The position numbers were made by a program, and so were the translations under genes. Shown here in pieces: positions 7,891 to 17,626 of a stretch of DNA of 64,000 bases (position 1 is the stretch's first letter; each line of letters starts with the position of its first letter). This stretch comes from Lentibacter sp. XHP0401 (GTDB taxonomy: Bacteria > Pseudomonadota > Alphaproteobacteria > Rhodobacterales > Rhodobacteraceae), in assembly GCF_025751535.1 (NCBI RefSeq), contig NZ_JAOWLC010000004.1, positions 124,001-188,000 on the forward strand, written 5' to 3'. The notes under the pieces were generated by a model. The model worked only from the letters and a program-made list of their open reading frames with translations, had not been told where the DNA came from and ran no database searches.

Positions 7891-10800
7891 ATGGCGATGG
7901 AAAAGACATTTAACGCAAGCGAAGCTGAACCTCGCATCACCGCGATGTGGGAGCGCGCCGGAGCTTTCCGCGCGGGAGCCAACCGCTCGCGCGACGAGAG
8001 CTTCACAATCATGATCCCGCCGCCCAACGTGACAGGCGCTTTGCACGTTGGTCACGCCTTCAACAACACGCTTCAGGACATCCTGATCCGCTGGCATCGT
8101 ATGCGTGGTTTCGACACGCTCTGGCAGCCCGGACAAGACCACGCAGGCATCGCCACGCAGATGCAGGTCGAGAAGATGCTGGCGGCCTCGGGGCAGCCTT
8201 CGCGGGGAGAGTTGGGCCGCCAGAAATTCCTTAAGAAAGTCTGGGAGTGGAAGGGGCAATACGGCGGAACGATTGTGGAGCAGCTCAAGCGCCTTGGCTG
8301 CTCATGTGATTGGAATCGCAACGCTTTTACCATGGCGGGCGCCGAGGGTGACCCCCGCGTTGGCCATGAAAACTCGGCCAATTTCCATGATGCGGTGATC
8401 AAGGTTTTCGTTGAAATGTACGACCAGGGCCTGATCTATAGAGGCAAGAGACTGGTCAACTGGGACCCGCATTTCGAGACCGCGATTTCCGATCTTGAGG
8501 TTGAGAATATCGAAGTCGCCGGCCATATGTGGCATTTCAAATACCCGCTCGCAGGCGGCGCGACATATACTTATGTCGAGAAGGACGAAGACGGCAATGT
8601 GACGCTCGAAGAAGAGCGCGATTATATCTCGATTGCGACGACCCGCCCCGAGACAATGCTGGGCGATGGAGCCGTCGCTGTTCACCCGGATGACGCGCGC
8701 TATGCGCCCATCGTCGGCCAGCTTTGCGAAATCCCCGTGGGGCCGAAAGAACACCGTCGCCTTATTCCGATCATTACAGATGAATACCCTGATATGACCT
8801 TCGGGTCTGGCGCTGTGAAAATCACCGGCGCGCATGATTTCAACGATTATGAAGTCGCCAAACGCGGCGGTATTCCGCTTTATCGTTTGATGGATACCAA
8901 GGGCGCAATGCGCTCGGACGGGGCAAGCTATGACGAGGCAGCGACTGTGGCTATGGATGTATCCAAGGGGTTGCAAACGCTCAGTATTTCAGAGGCTGAT
9001 GCGCTCAATCTTGTGCCTGAGGACCTGCGCGGGCTTGACCGTTTTGAAGCTCGCAAAGCCGTTGTGGAGCAGATAACATCCGAGGGTTTGGCTGTGATGG
9101 TCAACGAGCAATACGAGGACGACGGCGAGCTCAAATCGCGCATCGTGCCTTACGTTGAAAACAAGCCGATCATGCAGCCGTTTGGCGACCGTTCCAAGGT
9201 CGTCATCGAGCCGATGTTGACAGATCAGTGGTTTGTCGATGCCGAAAAAGTTGTTGGCCCCGCGCTTGAGGCCGTGCGCTCGGGCGAGATCAAGATCATG
9301 CCTGAAAGCGGCGAGAAAACCTACTATCACTGGCTCGAAAATATCGAGCCTTGGTGTATCTCTCGGCAGCTTTGGTGGGGGCATCAGATCCCTGTGTGGT
9401 ATGGGTTCGATCTCTCGGGCGAAGGCTTCAAGGACGATGAGGGCAATGGGGCTTTGGACCTTGTCGAGATGGGCCGTTTGCTCTCTGCCCAGCACTTGTT
9501 GAAAGGAGACGAGCGTCACCATGCAGCACCTGATTTTGAGACCGTGACGCAGCAGTTCGTCGACGTTCTCGCAGGCCTGCCTGTACCGCTTAATCACGCA
9601 CGTGTTGTCGAAGTCGAGAGCCGCAATGCGGCTGCTGATGCCCTGTCGGAAAGCCTCGCAGAGTATGCGGCAAATCAGGACCCGACCAAGCTGATCTACC
9701 CCGTCTGGCGCGATGCCGACGTGCTTGATACGTGGTTCTCCTCTGGTCTCTGGCCGATCGGAACTCTGGGCTGGCCCGAAGACACCGACGAGATGAAACA
9801 CTACTTCCCGACCGATGTTTTGATCACCGGTTTTGATATCCTCTTCTTCTGGGTTGCACGCATGATCATGATGCAGAAAGCCGTGGTAAACGATATTCCG
9901 TTTCACACGGTTTACCTGCATCAACTCGTACGTGACGAGAAGGGCAAGAAGATGTCCAAGACCACAGGAAATGTGATTGACCCGCTTGAAATCGTTGACG
10001 AATTTGGCGCAGATGCGCTGCGGTTTACCAACGCACAGATGGCGGCACTGGGGGGCGTTCTGAAGCTTTCTACGCAGAAGATTACAGGCTACCGGAACTT
10101 CACAACCAAGCTCTGGAATGCCGCGCGCTTTGCTGAAATGAATGAAGCTGTGGGCAGTGATGGGACTGTGCCAGAGGCCACAGCAACTGTGAACAAATGG
10201 ATTATCGGTGAGACGGCCAAAGTGCGTGAAACGGTTGATGCGGCGCTTGAAGCCTATCGCTTCAATGATGCCGCCAACGCGCTTTATGCGTTTGTTTGGG
10301 GCAAGGTCTGCGACTGGTATGTCGAGTTTTCCAAGCCACTCTTGCTGGATGGCGATGACGCCACGAAGGCAGAAACACAGGCCGTCATGGCTTGGGTGAT
10401 CGACCAATGCGTGGTGCTTTTGCACCCGATCATGCCGTTTATCACCGAAGAGCTCTGGGGCACTTTGGGTGAGCGCAAGAAAATCCTCGCGCACACCGAT
10501 TGGCCAACTTACGGCAGCGAGCTTGTTGATGCGGCAGCGGATGCTGAGATGAACTGGGTCATTGGCCTCATCGAAGAAATCCGTTCTGTCCGCGCGCAAA
10601 TGCATGTGCCTGCTGGCCTCAAAGTGCCAGTTGTGGTGCGCAACATGAGCGTTGAGGCCAAGGCGGCATATGAGGGCAACGAAGCTCTGATTAAAAAGCT
10701 TGCACGCATGGACGCGTTGCATGTTGTAACCGACTTCCCCAAAGGCACGGCTGCGCTGAGTGTGACGGGGGCCGAATTTGGCTTGCCACTTGCGGACATC

Positions 10801-11010
10801 ATTGATGTCGATGCAGAGAAGGCGCGGCTTGAAAAGAGCCTTGGAAAACTGGCTAAAGAAATCGGCGGTATGCGCGGGCGGTTGGGGAACCCCAAGTTCG
10901 TGGAAAGCGCCCCTGATGAGGTGGTTGAGGAAACCCGTGCGAACCTTGCTGAACGGGAAGAGGAAGAGGGGCTGATGAAGGCCGCTCTCAAGCGTTTGGC
11001 CGAGATCTGA
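7891..11010 (+). CDS. valS: Valyl-tRNA synthetase
   Basis: A 1039-residue class I aminoacyl-tRNA synthetase that charges tRNA-Val. Seen: the HIGH motif as HVGH at residues 52-55 inside [15 protein letters not shown], the editing domain with [10 protein letters not shown], the tRNA synthetase core WFSSGLWP, and KMSKT at 687-691. The C-terminal ~70 residues form the expected coiled coil rich in Lys/Glu. It is longer than most bacterial ValRS because of insertions after the catalytic core (around 505-590). The adjacent hairpins suggest it is transcribed alone. Confidence 0.97.
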   Translation: MAMEKTFNASEAEPRITAMWERAGAFRAGANRSRDESFTIMIPPPNVTGALHVGHAFNNTLQDILIRWHRMRGFDTLWQPGQDHAGIATQMQVEKMLAASGQPSRGELGRQKFLKKVWEWKGQYGGTIVEQLKRLGCSCDWNRNAFTMAGAEGDPRVGHENSANFHDAVIKVFVEMYDQGLIYRGKRLVNWDPHFETAISDLEVENIEVAGHMWHFKYPLAGGATYTYVEKDEDGNVTLEEERDYISIATTRPETMLGDGAVAVHPDDARYAPIVGQLCEIPVGPKEHRRLIPIITDEYPDMTFGSGAVKITGAHDFNDYEVAKRGGIPLYRLMDTKGAMRSDGASYDEAATVAMDVSKGLQTLSISEADALNLVPEDLRGLDRFEARKAVVEQITSEGLAVMVNEQYEDDGELKSRIVPYVENKPIMQPFGDRSKVVIEPMLTDQWFVDAEKVVGPALEAVRSGEIKIMPESGEKTYYHWLENIEPWCISRQLWWGHQIPVWYGFDLSGEGFKDDEGNGALDLVEMGRLLSAQHLLKGDERHHAAPDFETVTQQFVDVLAGLPVPLNHARVVEVESRNAAADALSESLAEYAANQDPTKLIYPVWRDADVLDTWFSSGLWPIGTLGWPEDTDEMKHYFPTDVLITGFDILFFWVARMIMMQKAVVNDIPFHTVYLHQLVRDEKGKKMSKTTGNVIDPLEIVDEFGADALRFTNAQMAALGGVLKLSTQKITGYRNFTTKLWNAARFAEMNEAVGSDGTVPEATATVNKWIIGETAKVRETVDAALEAYRFNDAANALYAFVWGKVCDWYVEFSKPLLLDGDDATKAETQAVMAWVIDQCVVLLHPIMPFITEELWGTLGERKKILAHTDWPTYGSELVDAAADAEMNWVIGLIEEIRSVRAQMHVPAGLKVPVVVRNMSVEAKAAYEGNEALIKKLARMDALHVVTDFPKGTAALSVTGAEFGLPLADIIDVDAEKARLEKSLGKLAKEIGGMRGRLGNPKFVESAPDEVVEETRANLAEREEEEGLMKAALKRLAEI

Positions 11011-11016
11011 TCTCGA

Positions 11017-11094
11017 ATTTTGCTTCGCAAAATCCGATCCGCTGGGGGACGCTGTCCCCCAGACCCCCTGGGGTATTTAAGGCAATAAGAAAGG
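11017..11094. repeat. Hairpin cluster with copy 2 of the dispersed repeat
   Basis: Three structures follow valS. ATTTTGC-TTC-GCAAAAT is a 7-bp stem at 11017-11033. CTGGGGGAC-GCT-GTCCCCCAG is a perfect 9-bp stem at 11042-11062. ACCCCCTGGGGT is a palindrome at 11063-11074. They are followed by TATTTAAGGCAATAAGAAAGG (shared with 5398-5418). The cluster sits between converging valS and the Lrp-type gene and probably terminates both. Confidence 0.55.
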
Positions 11095-11110
11095 ATGAAC
11101 GCAGCAGAAT

Positions 11111-11542
11111 TTAACTGCGGTCGATCTTTGTACTGAGATGGATAAGACTTTCTGAACTACGTACGCCTTTGGCTGCGCCGATATCATCGAGTGTTTCGTC
11201 AAGCGCTTCGGTTGTGGGGGCACTAAGGAGTGCAATGAGATCCCACCGCCCCGATGTTGTGTGAACCTGCTCGACACCCGTAAGTAGCTTGAGGCGGGCA
11301 AGAACGGCTGGTCCGGAACGCGGCTCGATCGAAATAAGCACGGTGGCACGCAAGGCCGCGCGCGCTTTGATGCCGCGCCGAAGGGTGTAGCCCGCTATGC
11401 TGCCGTTTGTTTCCAGCCGCTCGATCCGAGCCTGCACTGTGGTGCGCGCCAGCCCTAACTTGCGCGCCAGACTGGTCACCGAAGCGCGTGCGTTTTCGGC
11501 TAAAAGAGTGAGCAGCATTCTGTCAGTTTCGTCGTTATTCAT
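11111..11542 (-). CDS. Lrp/AsnC family regulator
   Basis: A 143-residue Lrp/AsnC protein. The N-terminal helix-turn-helix spans about residues 1-55 (NDETDRMLLTLLAENARAS, then LARKLGLARTTVQARIERLE), and a C-terminal RAM ligand domain follows. Length matches the family. It is divergent from the decarboxylase gene at 11646 with 103 bases between them, so it probably controls that gene and itself in response to an amino acid such as ornithine, lysine or arginine. The effector is inferred from the neighbour only. Confidence 0.9.
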   Translation of the reverse strand: MNNDETDRMLLTLLAENARASVTSLARKLGLARTTVQARIERLETNGSIAGYTLRRGIKARAALRATVLISIEPRSGPAVLARLKLLTGVEQVHTTSGRWDLIALLSAPTTEALDETLDDIGAAKGVRSSESLIHLSTKIDRS

Positions 11543-11645
11543 TTTGGCCTGACATATTGACGTTCATTTCTGTCTTTTTATCCGAATTGACGCGATGAAT
11601 CGACCAAATTTTGCGCCAAGCTGAAAAGAAAACGAGGCGGTGTTT

Positions 11646-12773
11646 ATGTTTGAACGAACCATTTTTAAAAGCCCGGAAGAGCATCTTGGCCTGACGCGGC
11701 CTGATGAGCCCATAATGTATTTTTCGCCCCATGCATTACGGTCTCAAGCCGAGCGGTTTAGCCGCGGCTTTGACGGGCAGGTGACCTATGCGGTGAAGGC
11801 CAACCCTGCGCCTGAGGTTCTGGAAAACCTTGTCTCTGCCGGATTGAACGGGTTTGATGTGGCCAGCCCCGAGGAAATTTCGAGGGTGCGTGCCGCCTCG
11901 AAAACGGCTGACTTGCATTATAACAACCCTGTCAGATCGGGCGCTGAGATTGTGGAAGGCAAACGCGCGCGTGTGCGCTCCTGGTCGGTTGATGATGTCA
12001 GTGAGCTTGTAAAGCTTGGTGCGCCTTCGCATTCGCAAGAAGAAGTTTCGGTGCGCTTCAAGTTGCCTGTGAAGGGCGCGCATTATGACTTTGGCGCAAA
12101 GTTTGGTGCGACACCGGATGTCACCGTCGAGCTCTTGAAAGCGGTCGTAGCTGCGGGGTATCGTCCTGCGCTCACGTTTCATCCGGGCACGCAATGTGCT
12201 GCACCTGAAGTGTGGTCTGCCTATATTGTGGCGGCCGCCGATATCGCCAGTCGTGCAGGGGTGCAGCCCGAACGCCTGAATGTGGGTGGCGGTTTTGCTT
12301 CGCACCGTGGAGGTGTTGCTCCTGACCTCGAGCGCATCTTCAGAGAGATAAAAGCAACAGTGCGCGCTTGCTTCCCTCACCCGCCCGCGCTTGTCTGTGA
12401 GCCGGGCCGCGGGATGGTTGCAGATAGCTTTACTCTTGCAACACGTGTTAAAGCGCTGCGCCCCGATGGGGCTGTCTTTCTGAATGATGGGATTTATGGC
12501 GGGTTTGCGGAGTGGCGCGATATTTGTCCATCAAGCCGCATTCGTGTTCTGGGCGTTGACGGATCAGAGAAAAAGGGAGGTATGCAGTTAAGAAAGGTCT
12601 TCGGGCCTACCTGTGACAGCATCGACTGCTTACCTGACGAAGTGAGCTTGCCGCGTAAAATTGCAGAGGGCGACTATGTGCTTTTTGCCGGTATGGGAGC
12701 CTATTCGCTTGCCATTGCAACGGGGTTTAATGGATATGGTGTGCGGTCTGTTCTGACGGTCGGGCGTGTTTGA
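11646..12773 (+). CDS. Ornithine decarboxylase-like PLP enzyme (fold type III)
   Basis: A 375-residue alanine-racemase-fold decarboxylase. The PLP lysine is K51 in VTYAVKANPAPEVL. GGGFASHRGG and CEPGRGMVADS are the phosphate and substrate blocks. The second-subunit cysteine of ornithine/lysine decarboxylases is present as C323 in GPTCDSIDC. These features point to ornithine (perhaps lysine) decarboxylation, giving putrescine. I start at the ATG 11646, eight bases after GAGG; a GTG at 11640 is too close to it. The divergent Lrp-type gene likely regulates it. Confidence 0.85.
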   Translation: MFERTIFKSPEEHLGLTRPDEPIMYFSPHALRSQAERFSRGFDGQVTYAVKANPAPEVLENLVSAGLNGFDVASPEEISRVRAASKTADLHYNNPVRSGAEIVEGKRARVRSWSVDDVSELVKLGAPSHSQEEVSVRFKLPVKGAHYDFGAKFGATPDVTVELLKAVVAAGYRPALTFHPGTQCAAPEVWSAYIVAAADIASRAGVQPERLNVGGGFASHRGGVAPDLERIFREIKATVRACFPHPPALVCEPGRGMVADSFTLATRVKALRPDGAVFLNDGIYGGFAEWRDICPSSRIRVLGVDGSEKKGGMQLRKVFGPTCDSIDCLPDEVSLPRKIAEGDYVLFAGMGAYSLAIATGFNGYGVRSVLTVGRV

Positions 12774-13024
12774 TTGAGGCGGCGTGAGATGTAAAAGCGT
12801 GGGGCTTGTTCATGCTTTTGCAGCCGGTATTCATTGTTCGGCATGGATTTGCCCTGAGTGTGCCTGAATTGTGTGCCAGCCTCATCATCTATCGTTGAAG
12901 CCTCTTTGCGAACGCTTGCAGCTTGCCTACACTTTGAGAGGCGGCATATAGCCAGTGCAGCAGAGACCATCGGCTTTGTCGATCAAATGATATATGAGGT
13001 TCAGGTAAAAGTAGTCGCAGGATC

Positions 13025-14110
13025 ATGTCACTCTATCAGCTAGGAAAACGCCTTTTTGGCCTGATATGGCCAGATCAAAGGCAGGGGCAGACCGCGCTTT
13101 CGAAGGTGCGTGGGCCTATGAGCCATGTGATCGTTCTGGATGGCACGATGTCTTCGCTTAAGCCGGGGTGCGAAACAAACGCAGGCCTCACTTACCGTCT
13201 TCTGAGTGAGGTGGGGGGCTCTGTATCGGTTTACTATGAAGCTGGCGTTCAATGGCAGGACTGGCGCAGCACCCATCATGTTATGATGGGGCGCGGCGTA
13301 AACCGGCAGATCAAGCGCGCTTTCGGCTATTTGGCCTCACGTTATCGGCCAGGTGACAATATCTTTTTCTTTGGATATTCACGCGGTGCGTATGCTGTGC
13401 GTTCGCTTGCAGGAGTGATTGACGCAGTGGGGCTCTTGCGCGCAGATGCAGCGACAGAACGAAATGTCGAGCAGGCCTACAGACTTTATCAGCGAGGTGC
13501 GAGTGACAAGCTGAAAGCGGCTTTTCGCAAGGCGAATTGCCATGCGCAAACCGAAGTTGAAATGGTTGGAGTGTGGGATACGGTCAAGGCTCTTGGACTT
13601 CGCGTGCCCATTGTCTGGCGCTGGACCGAGGGCGACCATGACTTTCACAATCACCAGTTGGGCGGCTCAATTCGCCATGGCTTTCAGGCGCTGGCGCTGC
13701 ATGAGACACGTTCGATTTTCGAGCCTGTTCTCTGGGAATGCCCCAATGATTGGCAGGGCCGTGTCGAGCAGGTCTGGTTTCCCGGTGCGCATGGGGATGT
13801 TGGCGGGCAGCTTGGCGGCGATGAAGCCGCCCGGCCGCTTGCTAATATCCCTCTGGTCTGGATGCTTGAGAAAGCCGAGAGTTGCGGGTTGCTTTTACCA
13901 GTTGATTGGCAACAGCGGTTTGTCCAAGATCCAATGGCCAAATCTGTTGGAACATGGAGCGGGTGGGGCAAACTGTTCTTGCTGCGCCGTCAGCGGAGTA
14001 TTGGTTCTGGCGCGTGTGAAAGCATACACGAGAGTGTTGATGCGCGGGCAAGTGCTGCGGGAAGCGCGGCAGGCCTATCCCGAATTAAAGCGCCAAAGTT
14101 CAATCCATAA
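13025..14110 (+). CDS. DUF2235 alpha/beta-hydrolase protein
   Basis: A 361-residue protein of the DUF2235 group (Tle1-like hydrolase fold). Seen: VIVLDGTMSS near residue 37, the nucleophile elbow FFGYSRGAYAVRSLAG with S119, and FPGAHGDVGGQ, which should carry the Asp/His part of the triad. Family members include phospholipase effectors of type VI secretion, but also housekeeping hydrolases. No VgrG, Hcp, PAAR or immunity gene is nearby, so an effector role is not supported here. The 3' end overlaps the converging sixA-like gene by 11 bases. The 251 bases upstream hold no gene I can support. Confidence 0.8.
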   Translation: MSLYQLGKRLFGLIWPDQRQGQTALSKVRGPMSHVIVLDGTMSSLKPGCETNAGLTYRLLSEVGGSVSVYYEAGVQWQDWRSTHHVMMGRGVNRQIKRAFGYLASRYRPGDNIFFFGYSRGAYAVRSLAGVIDAVGLLRADAATERNVEQAYRLYQRGASDKLKAAFRKANCHAQTEVEMVGVWDTVKALGLRVPIVWRWTEGDHDFHNHQLGGSIRHGFQALALHETRSIFEPVLWECPNDWQGRVEQVWFPGAHGDVGGQLGGDEAARPLANIPLVWMLEKAESCGLLLPVDWQQRFVQDPMAKSVGTWSGWGKLFLLRRQRSIGSGACESIHESVDARASAAGSAAGLSRIKAPKFNP

Positions 14111-14597
14111 GCGCGCGCGGCACGACAAAGTCGTGGAACTCTCCCTGCCCAAAGCGCAGGTCGGCCCAAGTATCGCAGTTAAAGTCGACAACAAGTGTTG
14201 CGGCTGTCGGGAAAAGCGCGAAGGCCTCGTCTTGCGGCGCCTTTGCAACTATAGACTCTGCAAAAAAGGCAGCGCCTGGGTTGTGCCCCAGAAGCAGAAC
14301 GCAGGAGCCTTTTGCTTGGTATTGTAAAAGCTGGAGCATCCTGTCTTCACTGGCATGATAGAGGGAGGGGAGAAAGATCGGCTCTAAAGCCAACCCCAAG
14401 CGTTCAAATGTTTCGCGCGTACGTGCCGAGCTTGAGCATAAAACTTGATCTGGCATGTAGTTGTTATCTTTGAGCCAGGCTCCTATGGCGTCGGCGCTGC
14501 GCTGACCCCGGGGGGATAGTGGACGGTCATGGTCTGGCAAGCTCAGGTCATCCCAGCTTGATTTGGCATGACGCATCAGGATCAGGCGGAGGCTCAT
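14100..14597 (-). CDS. SixA-like histidine phosphatase
   Basis: A 165-residue histidine phosphatase. It starts MSLRLILMRHAKSSWDD with the RHG/RHA catalytic motif (H10), followed by DHDRPLSPRG, CSSSARTRET and a second catalytic His in LLLGHNPG. This is the compact SixA fold, which removes phosphate from phosphohistidine or small substrates. The ATG overlaps the stop of the ferredoxin gene by four bases (ATGA), so it ends the yidC operon. Its target is unknown. Confidence 0.87.
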   Translation of the reverse strand: MSLRLILMRHAKSSWDDLSLPDHDRPLSPRGQRSADAIGAWLKDNNYMPDQVLCSSSARTRETFERLGLALEPIFLPSLYHASEDRMLQLLQYQAKGSCVLLLGHNPGAAFFAESIVAKAPQDEAFALFPTAATLVVDFNCDTWADLRFGQGEFHDFVVPRALMD

Positions 14598-15226
14598 AGG
14601 AAGCTCCTCATGTGGAAAGCGGATTGCTTGGGCAAGCGCCCGTAACGTTCGGATATAGGGCAGGCACGGCGAGTGAGGCAGCCGCCTGTTAAGCAGTTTT
14701 GCCCCTGTGCACTTGAAATATGGGATTTGCACTTGGGCACATCATATAGCTGGCTCTCGTCAAGTGCTGCGACGGGGCAGGCTTTGAGGCAGGGTTTCGC
14801 GATACAGGTATCGCACGGGTTTTGGGCCGGCTCTTCAAGAGTAAGCTTCCGACGGAGGCGCACGGCACCTCGGTAAGAGACCATAAGACCTGCGCGCGCG
14901 TGAACGAGCATCCCAACAGGAGATTGCCAAGCTTGCCCGCTTGCCAGAGCCCAGCGCATGAAGGGCGGATAGGGCGGCCCGTCAGACGGGAAAACGGCAA
15001 CCCCGCCCCAGTGTTGTGCCAGAGTAGCGATGACACGCTTTGACCAACGGTCAAGTGGGTCGGAAGTGTTGTCCAGATACTCGGGGGAGGAGCTGAATGT
15101 GGCCCAGAAGCCCGGTTCATTTGGGCCAAGCAAGACGATGGTGTCTTCGCCCTCATAGAGCGCACCAAATACGGAGAGAGAGCAGGTTTCGGGCGCAGGC
15201 TTCAGCGCTTGGCGAAGGGCAACCAT
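14594..15226 (-). CDS. 4Fe-4S ferredoxin-like protein
   Basis: A 210-residue protein. The N-terminal two thirds resemble the region before the clusters in QueG-type proteins. The C-terminus has two cysteine groups: CDTCIAKPCLKACPVAAL and, later, CLTGGCLTRRACPISERYG, enough for one or two [4Fe-4S] clusters. No cobalamin-binding or HEAT repeat parts are seen, so it is not a full epoxyqueuosine reductase. The function is unknown. It overlaps the hydroxylase gene upstream by 25 bases and the sixA-like gene downstream by four. The ATG at 15226 was chosen; a TTG three codons earlier is possible. Confidence 0.72.
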   Translation of the reverse strand: MVALRQALKPAPETCSLSVFGALYEGEDTIVLLGPNEPGFWATFSSSPEYLDNTSDPLDRWSKRVIATLAQHWGGVAVFPSDGPPYPPFMRWALASGQAWQSPVGMLVHARAGLMVSYRGAVRLRRKLTLEEPAQNPCDTCIAKPCLKACPVAALDESQLYDVPKCKSHISSAQGQNCLTGGCLTRRACPISERYGRLPKQSAFHMRSFL

Positions 15227-15996
15227 AGGCTCCAACCAAGCTTTGAAGGTCGATCATCTTGCCATTGAAGGCCGATCTTCATGTCATCATGGCCCGCCTT
15301 GGGCTGGGCAATATATGTGCGAAACAGCTTGTCCCAGATCGACAGCGAGAAGCCGTAATTGCTGTCATGCTCGGAGCGGTGAACGGAATGATGAACGCGG
15401 TGCATATCTGGCGTAACAAGCACGAGACGTAAAATCCGGTCAAGCCAGAGCGGCAAAGCAAGGTTGGAATGGTTGAACATCGCCGTGCCATTGAGAATGA
15501 TCTCAAACAGAATAATCGCCAGAGCTGCCGGCCCCATAAGGTAAACAAGCCCGACTTTGAGCAACATTGAAAGAGCGATTTCAATGGGGTGAAAGCGTAT
15601 GGCTGTCGTTACATCAATTTCGGTGTCGGCGTGGTGCACGCGATGCAACCGCCAGAGCAAAGGCACTTTGTGGGTGATCAAATGTTGTAGCCAGATAGCG
15701 AAATCAAAGAACAGAACAGCCAGCAGGATTTCAAGCCAGCTTGGCCAGTCGAGCAGATTGAAAAGGCCCCATCCGTTTTGCTCGGCATCAACGGCGGCGC
15801 CCACAGCAAGTAGCGGCAAGGCAAAGGCCATGAGCCGCAACATGCCTGTATTGAGCAGGGTTATGGCCCAATTTGTCACCCAGCGTTTGCTACGCGCTAT
15901 CTTGCGTGGCCGGCGCGGCAACAATGCTTCGGCACTTGCCAGAAGCACGAAGAGGCCGAGAAAGATAGAGAGGCGAATGAGCGTTTCATGTTCCAT
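15202..15996 (-). CDS. Fatty acid hydroxylase/sterol desaturase family protein
   Basis: A 264-residue inner membrane protein with four or five hydrophobic segments. The di-iron histidine boxes are clear: HLITH, then HRVHHAD, and MHRVHHSVHRSEHD. Family members hydroxylate or desaturate lipids, including sterols, carotenoids and ornithine lipids; the substrate here is unknown. The start is the ATG at 15996; a GTG 33 bases upstream is possible. It is 47 bases after argB and overlaps the ferredoxin gene, which might supply electrons, though that link is only inferred. Confidence 0.87.
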   Translation of the reverse strand: MEHETLIRLSIFLGLFVLLASAEALLPRRPRKIARSKRWVTNWAITLLNTGMLRLMAFALPLLAVGAAVDAEQNGWGLFNLLDWPSWLEILLAVLFFDFAIWLQHLITHKVPLLWRLHRVHHADTEIDVTTAIRFHPIEIALSMLLKVGLVYLMGPAALAIILFEIILNGTAMFNHSNLALPLWLDRILRLVLVTPDMHRVHHSVHRSEHDSNYGFSLSIWDKLFRTYIAQPKAGHDDMKIGLQWQDDRPSKLGWSLWLPFAKR

Positions 15997-16043
15997 ATGT
16001 TGAATGTGATATCCCTTTTGGCGAAACACAAGTCACGCCTGTG

Positions 16044-16904
16044 TCAGCCTCTGATGAGCGTTCCTGCACCGTGCGATGTGTAAAGCTCGAGCAGGCAGGC
16101 ATTGGGTGCGCGTCCGTCCAGGATGACCACACCGCGCACGCCACCATCAATCGCCATAAGCGCGGTTTCGGTCTTCGGAATCATACCGCCTGCGATGGTT
16201 CCGTCCGCAATCATATCTCTGATGGTTTGCGAGGTCAGTTCTGTAAGCACGTCGCCTTTGGCATTTTTTACACCTTCGACATCAGTGAGAAGCAAAAGCC
16301 TGTCTGCTTTCAATGCGGCAGCTATCGCGCCGGCGGCCGTGTCGCCATTCACATTGAATGTTTCACCGTTGCGCCCAGCGCCCAGGGGCGCAATCACAGG
16401 GATTGTGCCTTTTTCGAAGAGGTCTTTCAGGATGGTCGGATCCATCTCGGATGGTGTGCCCACAAAGCCGAGGTCCGGATCTGTCTGGTCACAAATCATT
16501 AGGTTTGCGTCTTTTCCGGACAGGCCAACAGCCTTACCGCCCTGACGGTTGATTGCTTGGACGATACGTTTGCCAACAAGGCCGGAGAGCACCATTTCAA
16601 CAACTTCAACAGTTGCGGCATCAGTGACACGCTTGCCGTTAACGAACTCGCTTTTGATCCCGAGGGCGGCAAGCTTTTCGTTGATCATGGGGCCGCCGCC
16701 GTGCACGATAACGGGGTTCACGCCGACGGTTTGCATCAGCACTATATCGCGGGCAAATTCGTCCATTGCCGCATCATCACCCATGGCGTGGCCGCCAAAC
16801 TTTACCACAACGATTGAACCGTTGTAGCGTTGAAGGTTTGGCAGTGCTTGGTTGAGTGTGCGGGCCGTGGCGATCCAGTCGCGTTTCATATCTTGAGTTC
16901 TCAT
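16044..16904 (-). CDS. argB: Acetylglutamate kinase
   Basis: A 286-residue N-acetylglutamate kinase, the second step of arginine synthesis. Seen: [13 protein letters not shown] (the nucleotide-binding lysine), VHGGGPMIN (substrate and phosphate loop), the GLSGKDANL block, and [11 protein letters not shown] with the [18 protein letters not shown] stretch before it. Length and all blocks are normal for the family. The N-terminal helix ([17 protein letters not shown]) is of the arginine-sensitive type. It follows engB by 65 bases and is probably in the same transcript as yidC. Confidence 0.97.
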   Translation of the reverse strand: MRTQDMKRDWIATARTLNQALPNLQRYNGSIVVVKFGGHAMGDDAAMDEFARDIVLMQTVGVNPVIVHGGGPMINEKLAALGIKSEFVNGKRVTDAATVEVVEMVLSGLVGKRIVQAINRQGGKAVGLSGKDANLMICDQTDPDLGFVGTPSEMDPTILKDLFEKGTIPVIAPLGAGRNGETFNVNGDTAAGAIAAALKADRLLLLTDVEGVKNAKGDVLTELTSQTIRDMIADGTIAGGMIPKTETALMAIDGGVRGVVILDGRAPNACLLELYTSHGAGTLIRG

Positions 16905-16969
16905 TTTAAGCGCCTTGTTGCGGTTAAACGATATGACCTTATTGCGCGCTGCCGTGCAAGCGGTCAGCT

Positions 16970-17626
16970 TTATTCAAGCGTCGCAATCACCGCGCGGAGG
17001 ATATCAATACCATCGCCTTTTTCACTCGACGTAAGGATAATCTCGGGGAAGGCAGCAGGGTGCTTGGCCAGCGCTTTGCGAGTGGCCTCAATCGCGCGCT
17101 CACGGTCGGCGTCTTTTACTTTGTCCGATTTTGTCAGAACGACTTGAAAAGTCACAGCCGAACTGTCGAGGAGGCTCATGATCTCTTCATCAACGGCCTT
17201 AACGCCATGACGCGCATCAACCAGAACAAAGGCGCGACGCAGGTTCTGGCGGCCCGACAGGTATTGTTTGAGAAGGCGTTGCCACTTTTCAACCACAGCA
17301 AGCGGCGCATTGGCAAAGCCGTAGCCCGGCAAATCAACAAGATAGTGACTTTCACCAATGTTGAAAAAGTTAATTTCTTGCGTGCGACCCGGCGTGTTAG
17401 AGGCGCGCGCAAGGCCCTTGCGGTTGGTCAATGCGTTAATGAGTGTCGATTTGCCCACATTCGAGCGCCCCGCAAAGCAAACTTCAAGGCGGTCGCCTTC
17501 AGGAAGTCCTGACATGGCAACAACACCTTTGACGAACTCGGCACCACCACCTGCAAAAAGTTTGCGCCCTTTTTCACGGGTAAATTCATCAGGCGTTTCG
17601 GCGAGGGGGAAGGGAAGTTGCATCAT
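16970..17626 (-). CDS. engB: Ribosome biogenesis GTPase EngB/YihA
   Basis: A 218-residue GTPase that assists 50S subunit assembly. G1 is [10 protein letters not shown]2 lies in [15 protein letters not shown]3 is DLPGYGFA and G4 is LTKSDK. Length and motif spacing are typical of YihA/YsxC/EngB. The ATG overlaps the stop of the MOSC gene (ATGA), which signals translational coupling. Confidence 0.96.
   Translation of the reverse strand: MMQLPFPLAETPDEFTREKGRKLFAGGGAEFVKGVVAMSGLPEGDRLEVCFAGRSNVGKSTLINALTNRKGLARASNTPGRTQEINFFNIGESHYLVDLPGYGFANAPLAVVEKWQRLLKQYLSGRQNLRRAFVLVDARHGVKAVDEEIMSLLDSSAVTFQVVLTKSDKVKDADRERAIEATRKALAKHPAAFPEIILTSSEKGDGIDILRAVIATLE

Noticed and set aside
8989-10722. Long minus-strand open frame of 577 codons inside valS
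   Set aside because: Antisense to a well-conserved valS with no ribosome site or known domain; shadow frame in GC-rich DNA.
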